Shown here in pieces: positions 46,786 through 64,000 of a DNA stretch of 64,000 bases (position 1 is its first letter; each line of letters starts with the position of its first letter). This DNA is from Lamellibrachia satsuma. Its lineage: Eukaryota > Annelida > Polychaeta > Sabellida > Siboglinidae. The stretch spans positions 3,032,252-3,096,251 of the forward strand of contig BSQZ01000009.1 of assembly GCA_033239005.1 (NCBI GenBank). The letters run 5' to 3'. The notes below the pieces were generated by a model that searched no databases, had not been told where the DNA came from, and saw only the letters and a list, made by a program, of their open reading frames with translations. The translations under genes were made by a program, and so were the position numbers.

Positions 46786-47687
46786 TTTCTATCTGACGCT
46801 ACCTGGCAACGCTTCCAACGAAGGTGCACCCCAATAACACCTTGACCCATTACATAATGGACTTGCCTCAACGCATATCGGTGTCTGGTGATTGGGAGTG
46901 CGGGCTGGCAGAGATTCAGTACCCGCATACTTGGTACAACATTCGAGAGGGCGACGCCTGGTTCTACCTCAACGAGCGCGATCCTATGGGTCTTACCTCG
47001 AGTACGAAGATCGAGGCTGGGTATTACCACAGTCCTAACGTATTGTTGGACCACGTCAACAAGGTGCTGAAAGGCATGTGGACGGATAAGGTGCGGGCAA
47101 AATTTAGCTACAATACCATCATTCAGAAAATGACGTTGCACATGTCACCGGGCACCGACTTCACCATGCCTTACCAAAGTGCAGTGGGTACCATTTTAGG
47201 ATTCTACCCGTCGGTTGTCACCAGTCCAATGAGAGATAGGGATACACGCGTGTACACCCACCCGAGTGTAGGAGAGGAAAACAATCAAACCTACCCACCG
47301 GAGCTAGGTCTCACACCCTCAGCCACCGAGACGTTGAAACCCAAAACAAAGACTACCGATAGCCCGTACTTTTTCCGTCAAGAGGCCAAAACCGTGGTGA
47401 ACATGAATCAAGGGTTCGATACCATCTACGTCTACATGGACGTCGTGGAGTCTCGCATCGTCGGCGACAGTCTCGTACCATTGTTGCGATGCCTCCCGGT
47501 TCGCGGAGTTCACAACGCCATGGTATCCGATCGTTTCACTAACGTTCACTACGTGCCTCTGTTGCGCAAGGAGTTCGGGACAATAGAGGTCGATATAAGA
47601 GACGATACTGGACCGCGCGTGGCATTCGAGTGCGGTAGAGTGACGGTGACGCTTCATTTTCGACGGCACAGGACCGGACTGTTCTGA
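46775..47687 (+). pseudogene. Minor capsid (penton-type, single jelly-roll) protein
   Basis: Starts MATDFYLTLPGNASNEG at 46775; one frameshift near 46822 leads into the long frame with SGDWECGLAEIQYPHTWYNI, YHSPNVLLDHVNKVLKG, FSYNTIIQKMTLHM and FDTIYVYMDVVESRIVGDSL, ending RVTVTLHFRRH at 47687. This is the Polinton penton-base homologue that would occupy capsid vertices. Apart from the early shift it is unbroken over 280 codons. Confidence 0.85.
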
Positions 47688-47689
47688 AG

Positions 47690-47950
47690 ATGAATTACAA
47701 CGAGTATTACGCGCGTCAGGCGGGTGGTGCACTGCCCTACTTCGTTGGTGCCCAATACAAACGGGGTCACGAACTAGGCAGTCTGTTCGGAGGTCTGCTG
47801 CGCAGCGCTATGCCACTCATCAAGAGAGGTGCCGTGGCTTTGGGAAAGGGAGCGTTGAAGACCGGCGTGCGCATCGCCGATGACGTCTTGTCTGGACATA
47901 GCATAAAAAGGCGACCAAACGACACGTCACGGATGCTGGTAGGAGTATGA
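47690..47950 (+). CDS. Membrane-active/core small virion protein (adenovirus pX/pVI-like)
   Basis: An 86-residue frame starting two bases after the penton stop: YYARQAGGALPYFVGAQYKR, GSLFGGLLRSAMPLIKRGAV and LKTGVRIADDVLSGHS. The Gly/Ala-rich amphipathic middle is typical of the small Polinton virion protein compared with adenovirus pX and pVI. A basic tail in another frame (KKREANIFDDDG, about 48050-48085) suggests a late frameshift truncated it. Confidence 0.65.
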   Translation: MNYNEYYARQAGGALPYFVGAQYKRGHELGSLFGGLLRSAMPLIKRGAVALGKGALKTGVRIADDVLSGHSIKRRPNDTSRMLVGV

Positions 47951-48086
47951 TACGTGGTCTTTTGACCCCTGGCGTGCGACCGCGAAAACGTATAAAACGC
48001 GCGCCTGCAAAGAAAGGAGTCACTACAGCGACGAGATGGCGCGAGACAGACGGCCAAGAAACGTGAGGCCAACATATTCGACGACG

Positions 48087-49329
48087 ATGGCGTTCGTACA
48101 TAGACAGTCGTGTCAAGGGGTCAAGACCGAGCTGGATCTCTTTACCGTACCCCCGACTCAGACCAGCATCGTCGACCGCCATGTAGTGGAACATCAACCC
48201 ATGGCCTCTCTGGACTCGGCGGGTGGACCGATATAATTTCTGACACTTGGATCGGGAGACGATTACCTGGATATCGCCAACACGATGCTACACGTGCAGG
48301 TGAAGGTGACACGAGCCAACGGGGACGATCTCGACGTGGTCGATCCCGTGGGTTCAGTCAACAACTGGCTGCATTCGTTGTTCGGTCAAGTCGACGTCTA
48401 CCTGAACGGTACGCTCGTGACCCCTTCGACCAATACGTATGCGTATAGTGCCTACACAGAGACGCTGCTGAGCTATGGTACCGATGCCAAAGTCACGCAA
48501 CTGACGAGTCAGCTGTGGCACAAGGACACGGCCACTCACATGGATGCCGTCAAGATAGTCGACGGAGCGGCCGCTAACGAAGGGTTCGTGGCTCGACGAG
48601 CGAACATCGTACGGAATCGAGTCGTTGATATGATAGGCCGTCTCCACGTAGATCTCTTTCTGCCTCATGGCTGGCGGAGTCGACCCCGATTACAAGATAA
48701 ACATCATCAATGCCACCTTGTTTGCAAAGAAGGCCACCCTCATTCCGACAGTGCAGATGGCACACATCAAGGCTCTCGAGAAGAGACGGTCAAGTATCCG
48801 ATGCGGTCCGTCGACTGCAAGGTCTACTCCATTCCTTCGGTCGCACACGCACGAGAACCTGTTCCTTGGTACTCTGCCGAAACGTCTGGTGCTGTGCTGC
48901 ATAGATAACGATGCATACAACGGTGTGTACACCAAGAATCCGTTTCACGCCAAGAACAAAGCCATCAGCTTCCATGCAGTGTACGTGGACGGATGACAGA
49001 TACCCTCCAAACCTTTCCAGCCGAATTTCGAAGACGATCTCTTCGTCAGGAGCTACATGAGCCTGTTCTCCTCGACCAGCAAGATGTGGCAGGACGAGGG
49101 GAACGGACTGACTCGCAGCGACTACCGGCACTGTTACACCTTCTTCGGTTTTGAAGTGACCCCCGACCAGTGCGATGGTCCCTGCTTCCATCTGGTACAA
49201 AAGGGCAACCTGCGCATAGACCTTCATTTCCGTGTCGCGCTTCCGACCACCGTGAACGTCATCGCCTACGCCGAGTTCGAGTCCGTGCTGGAAATAAACA
49301 AGAGCCGCAACGTCATCTACGAATACTGA
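48087..49329 (+). pseudogene. Major capsid protein (double jelly-roll)
   Basis: Starts MAFVHRQSCQGVKTELDLF, then VPPTQTSIVDRHVVEHQP. In-frame TAA at 48234, then GSGDDYLDIANTMLHVQVKV, VGSVNNWLHSLFGQVDVYLN and STNTYAYSAYTETLLSYG. After about 48665 the reading alternates between two frames (DPDYKINIINATLFAKKATL; VLCCIDNDAYNGVYTKNPFH). TGA at 48994, then QPNFEDDLFVRSYMSLFSST and a C-terminal FHLVQKGNLRIDLHFRVAL to the stop at 49329. This is the capsid-shell subunit, placed upstream of the protease as in other Polintons. At least three shifts and two stops. Confidence 0.88.
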
Positions 49330-49330
49330 G

Positions 49331-49797
49331 ATGGACACCCTGCAGATCGCTAGACTACTGACGAAGAACCCCCGTGCCAGATCGATATTTCGCGGTGTCG
49401 TGCCCAAAGACGGACTGCCTACGACGATAGACGGTGATCTACCTGCGGCCTTCGTATGCAACACCGATGACGGCGACGAACCGGGCGAACATTGGATAGC
49501 GCTGTACCTGGACGCCGACGGACGCGGCGATTACTTCTGCTCATACGGCCTCCGCCACGACACTCGACGTTCCGCAGCTTCATGAACGAACATTGTTCCG
49601 AGTGGACTCATAATAGCAAGAGACTTCAGAGTCTAACGTTTGTGGACAATATTGCATAGCTTATGTATTGCTTTACGATGAGAACTTTTGTTAACATGTT
49701 CGGCACCGATGTAGTTGCTAACGATTGCCGCGTGTTTGATTGGCTTAAACAGATGCGACAAGGTAGACTGTACTATCGCCCATCGTACATCGATTGA
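49331..49797 (+). pseudogene. Adenain-like cysteine protease (PRO)
   Basis: MDTLQIARLLTKNPRARSIF to GEHWIALYLDADGRGDYFCS gives the catalytic His block. A different frame has FRSFMNEHCSEWTHNSKRLQ, and a third reads CGQYCIAYVLLYDENF with the nucleophile Cys at 49641-49643. Two frameshifts separate these. The position where Ulp1/adenain-type peptidases carry their acidic residue reads FCSYG here, so the acid may be lost. The enzyme would mature virion proteins. Confidence 0.8.
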
Positions 49798-50099
49798 GCC
49801 TCTGGCGAGGTGGACGCAGAAACCCCTAAGCTCACGACCTCTGGCGTGATGGTAAACATCCGCAAGTCGCCTCATCATCATCATCACATCAGTCGTAGTC
49901 GTAGATATATTACACGCTACCCTTGTTGTATCACCATGCTGATGTGTTGTTCAATAAAATACGTGTGCACTCGTACGATACCGTGTTGTGTTGGTTTCTC
50001 GTTTCCTCATTAGCCACTCTGATCGGTGATAACGATCCTGTTAATGTAATGACCGTTGCGTAGAGGGTACTGGGGCATATCCGCACACTTTTTTTTAGT

Positions 50100-52180
50100 G
50101 GAGTTGAAGTGTGGTAATTGGTACTACAGTGAAACCTGTCCATAGTGGATACCACCTGGACTATGCATTATGTCTGTTATGGACAGCTGTCAGGTGTCCG
50201 TTATGAAGAATTTTAGTAAATGGGCGCTCACTAGGTTGCGCCATTATAATTTAGAAACGCACGCACGCACGCACACACACACATACGTGTACAGGGTGCC
50301 AAGTGGGTACTTGTGACAGCACACCTGCAACTGGGGACCCAGTTAATAAGCTCATAAAAACAAAGTTTGTGAAAATATTTAACTCTAATTTGTTTTAGTT
50401 GGTATTATAGACATTGTGGATCATACTGACTAGCTTGCTTTAGAAGACACAATAATTATATGACTGTACACCTGCAACTGAGAACCTGTCACACACACTC
50501 TCTCAACTGAGGACTTTCCATACACACTTGTGTTTTTTTCTTCATCTGAATACAATTGTACACATAATATTTGATTGCTTCCCATGACCTGCACTGCAAT
50601 GCTGATTCCAGTTCCACTGCCTCTGCACAAGCCTTCTTTCCTGGCACTTTCATCATTTTGATGAATCTGTTCAAGTGTTTCTCTACTGCTGACTTCTCCT
50701 CGTGTGATCAGGGCTTTTTCCTCACAGTGCTGTGTCCTATATAAAAGAAAAATTTCATAGAACCATGAATGTACTTGAATAAGAATACAAATGTATTGCT
50801 ATCTACAAATATTGAGAATACATTCTAAGGCTTGTTTCAAGAAAATGTTTGAAAACTTTATTTTTGCAAAAGAGTTGAACTTATTATTAATTATTATTTA
50901 ATAAAAAAATTATTTCTTATATAGTGCAACATCGCACTCAGTTAGCCTTTTGGTGAGGGCTATTCCGTTAAAAATGTGAAGGTGGACCTGAATTAGTAGC
51001 ACTCACATTACAAAATCAATGAGTAGCTATACTGATGCATACTATATACCTATGTTATAATCTGGTACAATCAGAAGTGACCAAAATTATTTCTGACAGA
51101 GGAAATAATATGCCACGACCCTACATTCAGACCCCATATGCGGAATGTGGAAATTTGGAGAATACCCCACCACCGAATTGCAAATAATGTATACCCCACC
51201 AATGAATTTGAATTATAGTGACCCCCACCAACGAATTAAAATGGAACAAACCTGAGCTCATCTCCTGAGAGAGGGACATGACTGATATTAAAATGACCAT
51301 TTGCATTACAATGGAAAGAGCAGTGTTTACATATCTTGAACTATTTGTGGCCAGGCATTTAACCATAATCCTCGTGATCGGAGTTTGTGGGTGTGCTAAC
51401 CACTCTGCCACCAAGATAACTGTTAGGACACATCAACGAGTGCTCTGCTATGATAAGCACAATAAGTTTTAAGTTCGGTTTTAGGGACAAAAAATATACA
51501 ACCTTTATGCTTTAAGCATGGGAAAGTACCCAAAACTAAAAAAATAAAATATTACCCTGTTTAAATATATTTAATTAAGAGGATATATGGAAGCTGGATA
51601 GGATTTTTTTGCATAATGCAATTTTTTACGCCCAAAGTGTAGAGTGGGTTTTTTCAAGTAAAAAATATATTGCAAATTTTCATGCCAGACCCCGTGTCCA
51701 TGGCAACAAACAAAATAGCTGCCATATAACGGAATTATAGCCCCTCTAAAAAAATTACAACACATAAGTAGTGGATATTTTATCATAATACTTTCACAAT
51801 CATTATTGGCTTAGTTAACCCGAGAACACCTCTAAAAAATTCCAACATTATGAATATTTTCGTTCTTCTAAATTTTTAAAGTTATGATATTCTAAATTTA
51901 ACATTCGTCAACACATTTTTATTCACTACCCCTAAGATATTGCACAAAACCAAATTTTAAAGACATTTTTGGCGAAAATGCAGGCAGATACAACAATCCA
52001 AACAAGATGACCATATCATTTTAAATTCCAGAGTGTTGTACTTTCTCGTTGCCAAAATGTAATTTTTTTGGTACATGTCCATCAAAGATTGAATAACAGC
52101 ATCGATTACTTGCTAGAAGAAAGCTTTAACTATGAATACAATTTAGAGGTATGTCACTGTTACAAAAGTTAACTTTATTT
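50100..52180. other. Intergenic after Polinton; one pogo-type repeat end
   Basis: At 50130-50210, TACAGTGAAACCTGTCC and the paired GGTGTCCGTTATGAAG/TCTGTTATGGACAGC segments resemble a pogo-type MITE fragment. A short (CA)n lies at about 50262-50284. No gene is supported. Confidence 0.45.
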
Positions 52181-52183
52181 ATA

Positions 52184-53101
52184 TTAAACATACAAAGCTA
52201 TTGGAATAAGGAGGAAACACATTTTTAGTAAGTTTTTTTCATAAAACATCATTCTAGCTGCCATATGTCCCCTTAAAATAAATAAATAGTTAAATAAATA
52301 GGTTCTTTTCATCATAACCAGCGACTTCTCTGACCCCCTGAAGGAGTAGTTTTTGTTTTTGTACCGGTGATCTTCCTGAATCAGTCTTCCAAGCTCTTTT
52401 AGTTTGTTGGCTATGTAACTGCGATTGTGAATTTCATGACCATATTTTTTATGCAGCTGAACACCATATGCTGTTAACAAAGGGTCATTTTCTATTGTAC
52501 ATCTCACTTCATCATCCACCATGGGAAGCAGAATGTTAGCATACATATCTCTGCTCTTCACTTTCAGTGGCAGAAGAAGTTTCCCATTTTTAATGGGTTC
52601 GTTATATTTTGCTTTATCATGGACATTTTCGTTCAGTGGACAGGTCTTCTGGTGTTTCCACAAGTCTGTTTTGACATACATAGCCCAGCAGTATTCACAA
52701 GGTACATAATCTCTAGTTTGTGACAGTTGAGTTGGTCTGGCTCTGTATCTTGGAATAATGCAGCCGGATCCATTTTCAATCACGCTGTAATTGTGATTAA
52801 AGTCACCTTTGTTAACCAAGGCTGCCCAAGCTGCCTTTCTTTCTTTCAATTTTTTAGTAAGATTTAGCACTTTTGCTACTTACAATTCATCTGCATGTAC
52901 TTGTTCCAAATGTCTTGCCATTTTGGATATTTGCTTTTCACAATATAGACAACTGTGGTTCTTCAGCTGTCGTTTTTTACCACCCACCACAGACTGCTGC
53001 ACATAGAGCTTGTCTTCCAGGTGAACTGATGTGCTGCTACTAAAAATATATCTAGGCATGGCAAGATTTACAGTTATGTATTCTCGTTTGCAGTTACACA
53101 C
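52184..53101 (-). pseudogene. Zinc-finger N-terminal part of a Crypton-like (tyrosine-recombinase-type) protein
   Basis: One frame on the minus strand, interrupted only by TAA at about 52880-52882. It has HSCLYCEKQISKMARHLEQV (C2H2 finger), then DYVPCEYCWAMYVKTDLWKH (second finger) and LLPMVDDEVRCTIENDPLLT, YGHEIHNRSYIANKLKELGR. This layout matches a widespread family of uncharacterised metazoan proteins whose C-terminal half often carries a tyrosine-recombinase-like domain; that half is absent here. The family link is from motif memory. Confidence 0.45.
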
Positions 53102-53484
53102 CTCTTTATGGATTAAAAAACATAAGGATATGATGGAACAATTGGTGTGAAAACCAGACTATTATGTAGGCCTATCCTGAAAATGTGTCAAGGGGCACCA
53201 GATTTTTGCAAAAAGTCGTGCTTACAAGTGTTTTAGTAAGCAAAAAGAATCATCTTTCAGGCAGGGTTTGATTTATTTGTCTTTGATCGGTATATATTGA
53301 GATATTATCAAGCAAAATATAGTAGGGGTCAGTCAAATAATGACGTTTTTGTAGGTATTTTTGTATATAATAATATTGTTAGAAATCGGTGTGTGCAGCT
53401 GGATTTTGGTGCATTTCTGTTTTGTTTTTTAAGCAATTTACTTGAAGTCTTGTAAATAGTGCTTTTGGTTTGTTCTAAAACTTA

Positions 53485-53526
53485 CCTACCTACCCACCCA
53501 CCCACCCACCCACCCACCCACCCACC
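53485..53526. repeat. (CCCA)n microsatellite
   Basis: About ten CCCA/CCTA units. Confidence 0.9.
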
Positions 53527-53555
53527 TACTTACCTACTTAGTTAGTCCTCTTCAC

Positions 53556-53921
53556 TCAAGGGCCAAAACAACTCTTTTCCAACGCACTGTTATTTACTGC
53601 TTTCTCCATCTCTTTCCAGGTGGTTCCATGTTGCTTTACTTCCTCGGCTATTGATCTCCTCCAAGTAGTTTTGGATCTGCCTGTTTTATTTTTCCTTATG
53701 GACTCCAATCTAAGGCCTCTCTCATGACACTGTTGGTTTGTTTTCGGAGGGTGTGTCCTATCCATGTCCATTTTCTTCTTGCAATCTCTTTCCTGATGCT
53801 GTGTTGGTCTGTCCTCCTCCAGATTTCTGTGTTTGTTTGTTTGTTTTTCTTGCCATTTGATCTTCAGGATGTATCTCAGACATGTGTTAATGAATGTTTG
53901 TAGCATTAGGGTTGTTGTCAT
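53556..53921 (-). pseudogene. LINE ORF2 3'-end fragment
   Basis: The minus-strand frame reads LMLQTFINTCLRYILKIKWQ, then HQERDCKKKMDMDRTHPP and KNKTGRSKTTWRRSIAEEV. This is the conserved tail after the reverse transcriptase in a non-LTR element (finger-like region then a GRxxxTWRR motif). Nothing upstream belongs to it; 5'-truncated. Confidence 0.65.
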
Positions 53922-53929
53922 GGTTGCTC

Positions 53930-54608
53930 TCCGTGTCTCAGAGCCACAGTTCTAAAAGAAAGATATTATTTTACCCTTTTACATATGGCATGTAGAACAA
54001 AATTCCCTCCCTGAAACAGTCGTAGAGGCAATTTTCATAAATGCATTTAAATACCGCCGTCACAAATTCTGATCCAACCAGGCAATTTATCGATAGATGA
54101 TGATGAAGATCTGATCAATGAGGAATCACAAGAATCCTGTGATCAGAACCATTGTAAGGTATCGTAAGTTTCTGTGACAAAATTTTGCATTCATTTCGTA
54201 GCACTACAAACCACAAATTAAGCGCAGTAGGAAATTAAGCCTAGACCATTCCACATATGTATTGCTAAAAAGTATTGTGTGCAAAAAATAAGAAATCTAT
54301 GAGAAAGTTCTGAGAACCTATAAATATGTTATCGGGCATTATTTTTTTCATTAACATTTTGCATGAAAACATTTACATCACGCTAAAACAAACTTCAGTT
54401 TGTCAAAGTATGATGTTTTTCATAATACGCGTCCATATTTGACAGGTATAATCAATATTTAGTTGTTGACAAATCCAAATGAACCCGCCTGTCGGTAGTA
54501 GTGCCTCTTAATAATAAAAGCGTTTGTTGCTCCATCGGCTTGTCATACATGCATATACGTCAATCACGTGATTCAACACTGCATCACATGATAATTCCAA
54601 TCAACAAA
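53930..54608. other. Region upstream of the ADGF gene
   Basis: AT-rich with no clear promoter motif. The ADGF open frame extends up to 54501, but the signal peptide fits better with the Met at 54609. Confidence 0.4.
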
Positions 54609-63392
<8,784 letters not shown>

Positions 63393-63514
63393 GTGTGTGT
63401 GCATGAGTGTGTGTACGTGCATGTGCATGCGTGTGCGCATGCGCATGCATGCATTCATTTATGCATATGTACGTGTAACTGTGTATGTGTGTTCACACTA
63501 TTAACTGCAATACT

Positions 63515-64000
63515 AATCAAATATGTAAAGTCTGTAATTGTGTCATAACAGTCAGAGTACAATCAGAGTAAAATATGTCAAGTCTGTAATTGTGTCATAC
63601 AGTCAGAGTACAATCAGAGTAAAATATGTCAAGTCTGTAATTGTGTCATACAGTCGAGTACAATCAGAGTAAAATATGTCAAGTCTGTAATTGTGTCATA
63701 CAGTCAGAGTATAATCAGAGTAAAATATGTCAAGTCTGTAATTGTGTCATACAGTCAGAGTATAATCAGAGTAAAATATGTCAAGTCTGTAATTGTGTCA
63801 TACAGTCAGAGTACAATCAGAGTAAAATATGTCAAGTCTGTAATTGTGTCATACAGTCAGAGTATAATCAGAGTAAAATATGTCAAGTCTGTAATTGTGT
63901 CATACAGTCAGAGTACAGTCAGAGTAAAATATGTCAAGTCTGTAATTGTGTCATACAGTCAGAGTATAATCAGAGTAAAATATGTCAAGTATGTAATTGT
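63515..64000. repeat. 51-bp minisatellite at right edge of window
   Basis: Nine or more copies of a 51-bp unit with AGTCAGAGTACAATCAGAGT and AAAATATGTCAAGTCTGTAA. The array continues past the window. It lies in the ADGF intron after the 63392 donor. Confidence 0.95.

Noticed and set aside
48790..49464. 224-codon minus-strand frame
   Set aside because: It is antisense to the major capsid and protease genes, whose plus-strand motifs are clear.
63515..64000. CRISPR-like regular repeat at right edge
   Set aside because: The 51-bp units abut without unique spacers, so it is a minisatellite in a eukaryotic intron.

Overview
This is metazoan nuclear DNA, most likely from a mollusc. The evidence is intron-split vertebrate-like genes with GT/AG junctions, an adenosine deaminase growth factor (ADGF/ADA2) gene, long (TA)n tracts, and a dense mix of CR1-like LINE, Penelope, pogo, Ty3/gypsy and Polinton elements. 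The mollusc assignment is inference. All calls were made by reading the sequence; no search was run.

Host genes. (1) 544-9980, + strand: the 3' part of a MINDY-1/2-type (FAM63) Lys48 deubiquitinase, six exons, ending in a tiny exon that supplies a CTIL prenylation-type tail. (2) 16165-23909, - strand: a TMEM263-like small membrane protein, two coding exons whose split codon matches across a 7.4 kb intron. (3) 54609 to the right edge, + strand: an ADGF/ADA2 secreted adenosine deaminase, eight exons visible, last exon(s) beyond the window.

Mobile DNA. The MINDY intron holds a THAP-domain relic and an internally deleted CR1-like LINE (about 3.3-6.5 kb). The TMEM263 intron holds a dead pogo-type transposase followed by an OTU/vertnin-like domain (19.3-22.0 kb) and a Penelope GIY-YIG fragment flanked by inverted repeats (23.0-23.6 kb). 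At 25532-33551 is a nearly intact Ty3/gypsy element: LTRs of 882 and 881 bp that appear to differ by one base, a 4-bp target duplication, gag and pol joined by a GGGAAAC -1 frameshift site, a small membrane ORF, and a tandemly repeated primer-binding leader. It sits inside an older inverted repeat.

The most unusual region is about 34.8-50 kb: a decayed Polinton/Maverick (adintovirus-like) element. It carries protein-primed family-B DNA polymerase with N-terminal zinc fingers, packaging ATPase, retrovirus-like integrase with chromodomain, penton-type minor capsid, double-jelly-roll major capsid, a membrane-active small protein and an adenain-like protease. Its left accessory block also encodes a NADAR (YbiA-like) domain protein and an RPA1-like zinc-ribbon/OB-fold protein, plus acidic and proline-repeat proteins I cannot name. 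Almost every gene carries a frameshift or stop, and the integrase core and the ATPase have internal deletions, so this copy is probably immobile. Terminal repeats could not be found, so its ends are approximate.

Right of the Polinton lie a Crypton-like zinc-finger protein relic (- strand, 52.2-53.1 kb), two LINE fragments, a non-autonomous DNA transposon and the ADGF gene. Minisatellites and (TA)n, (CA)n and (ACCC)n tracts are scattered throughout.
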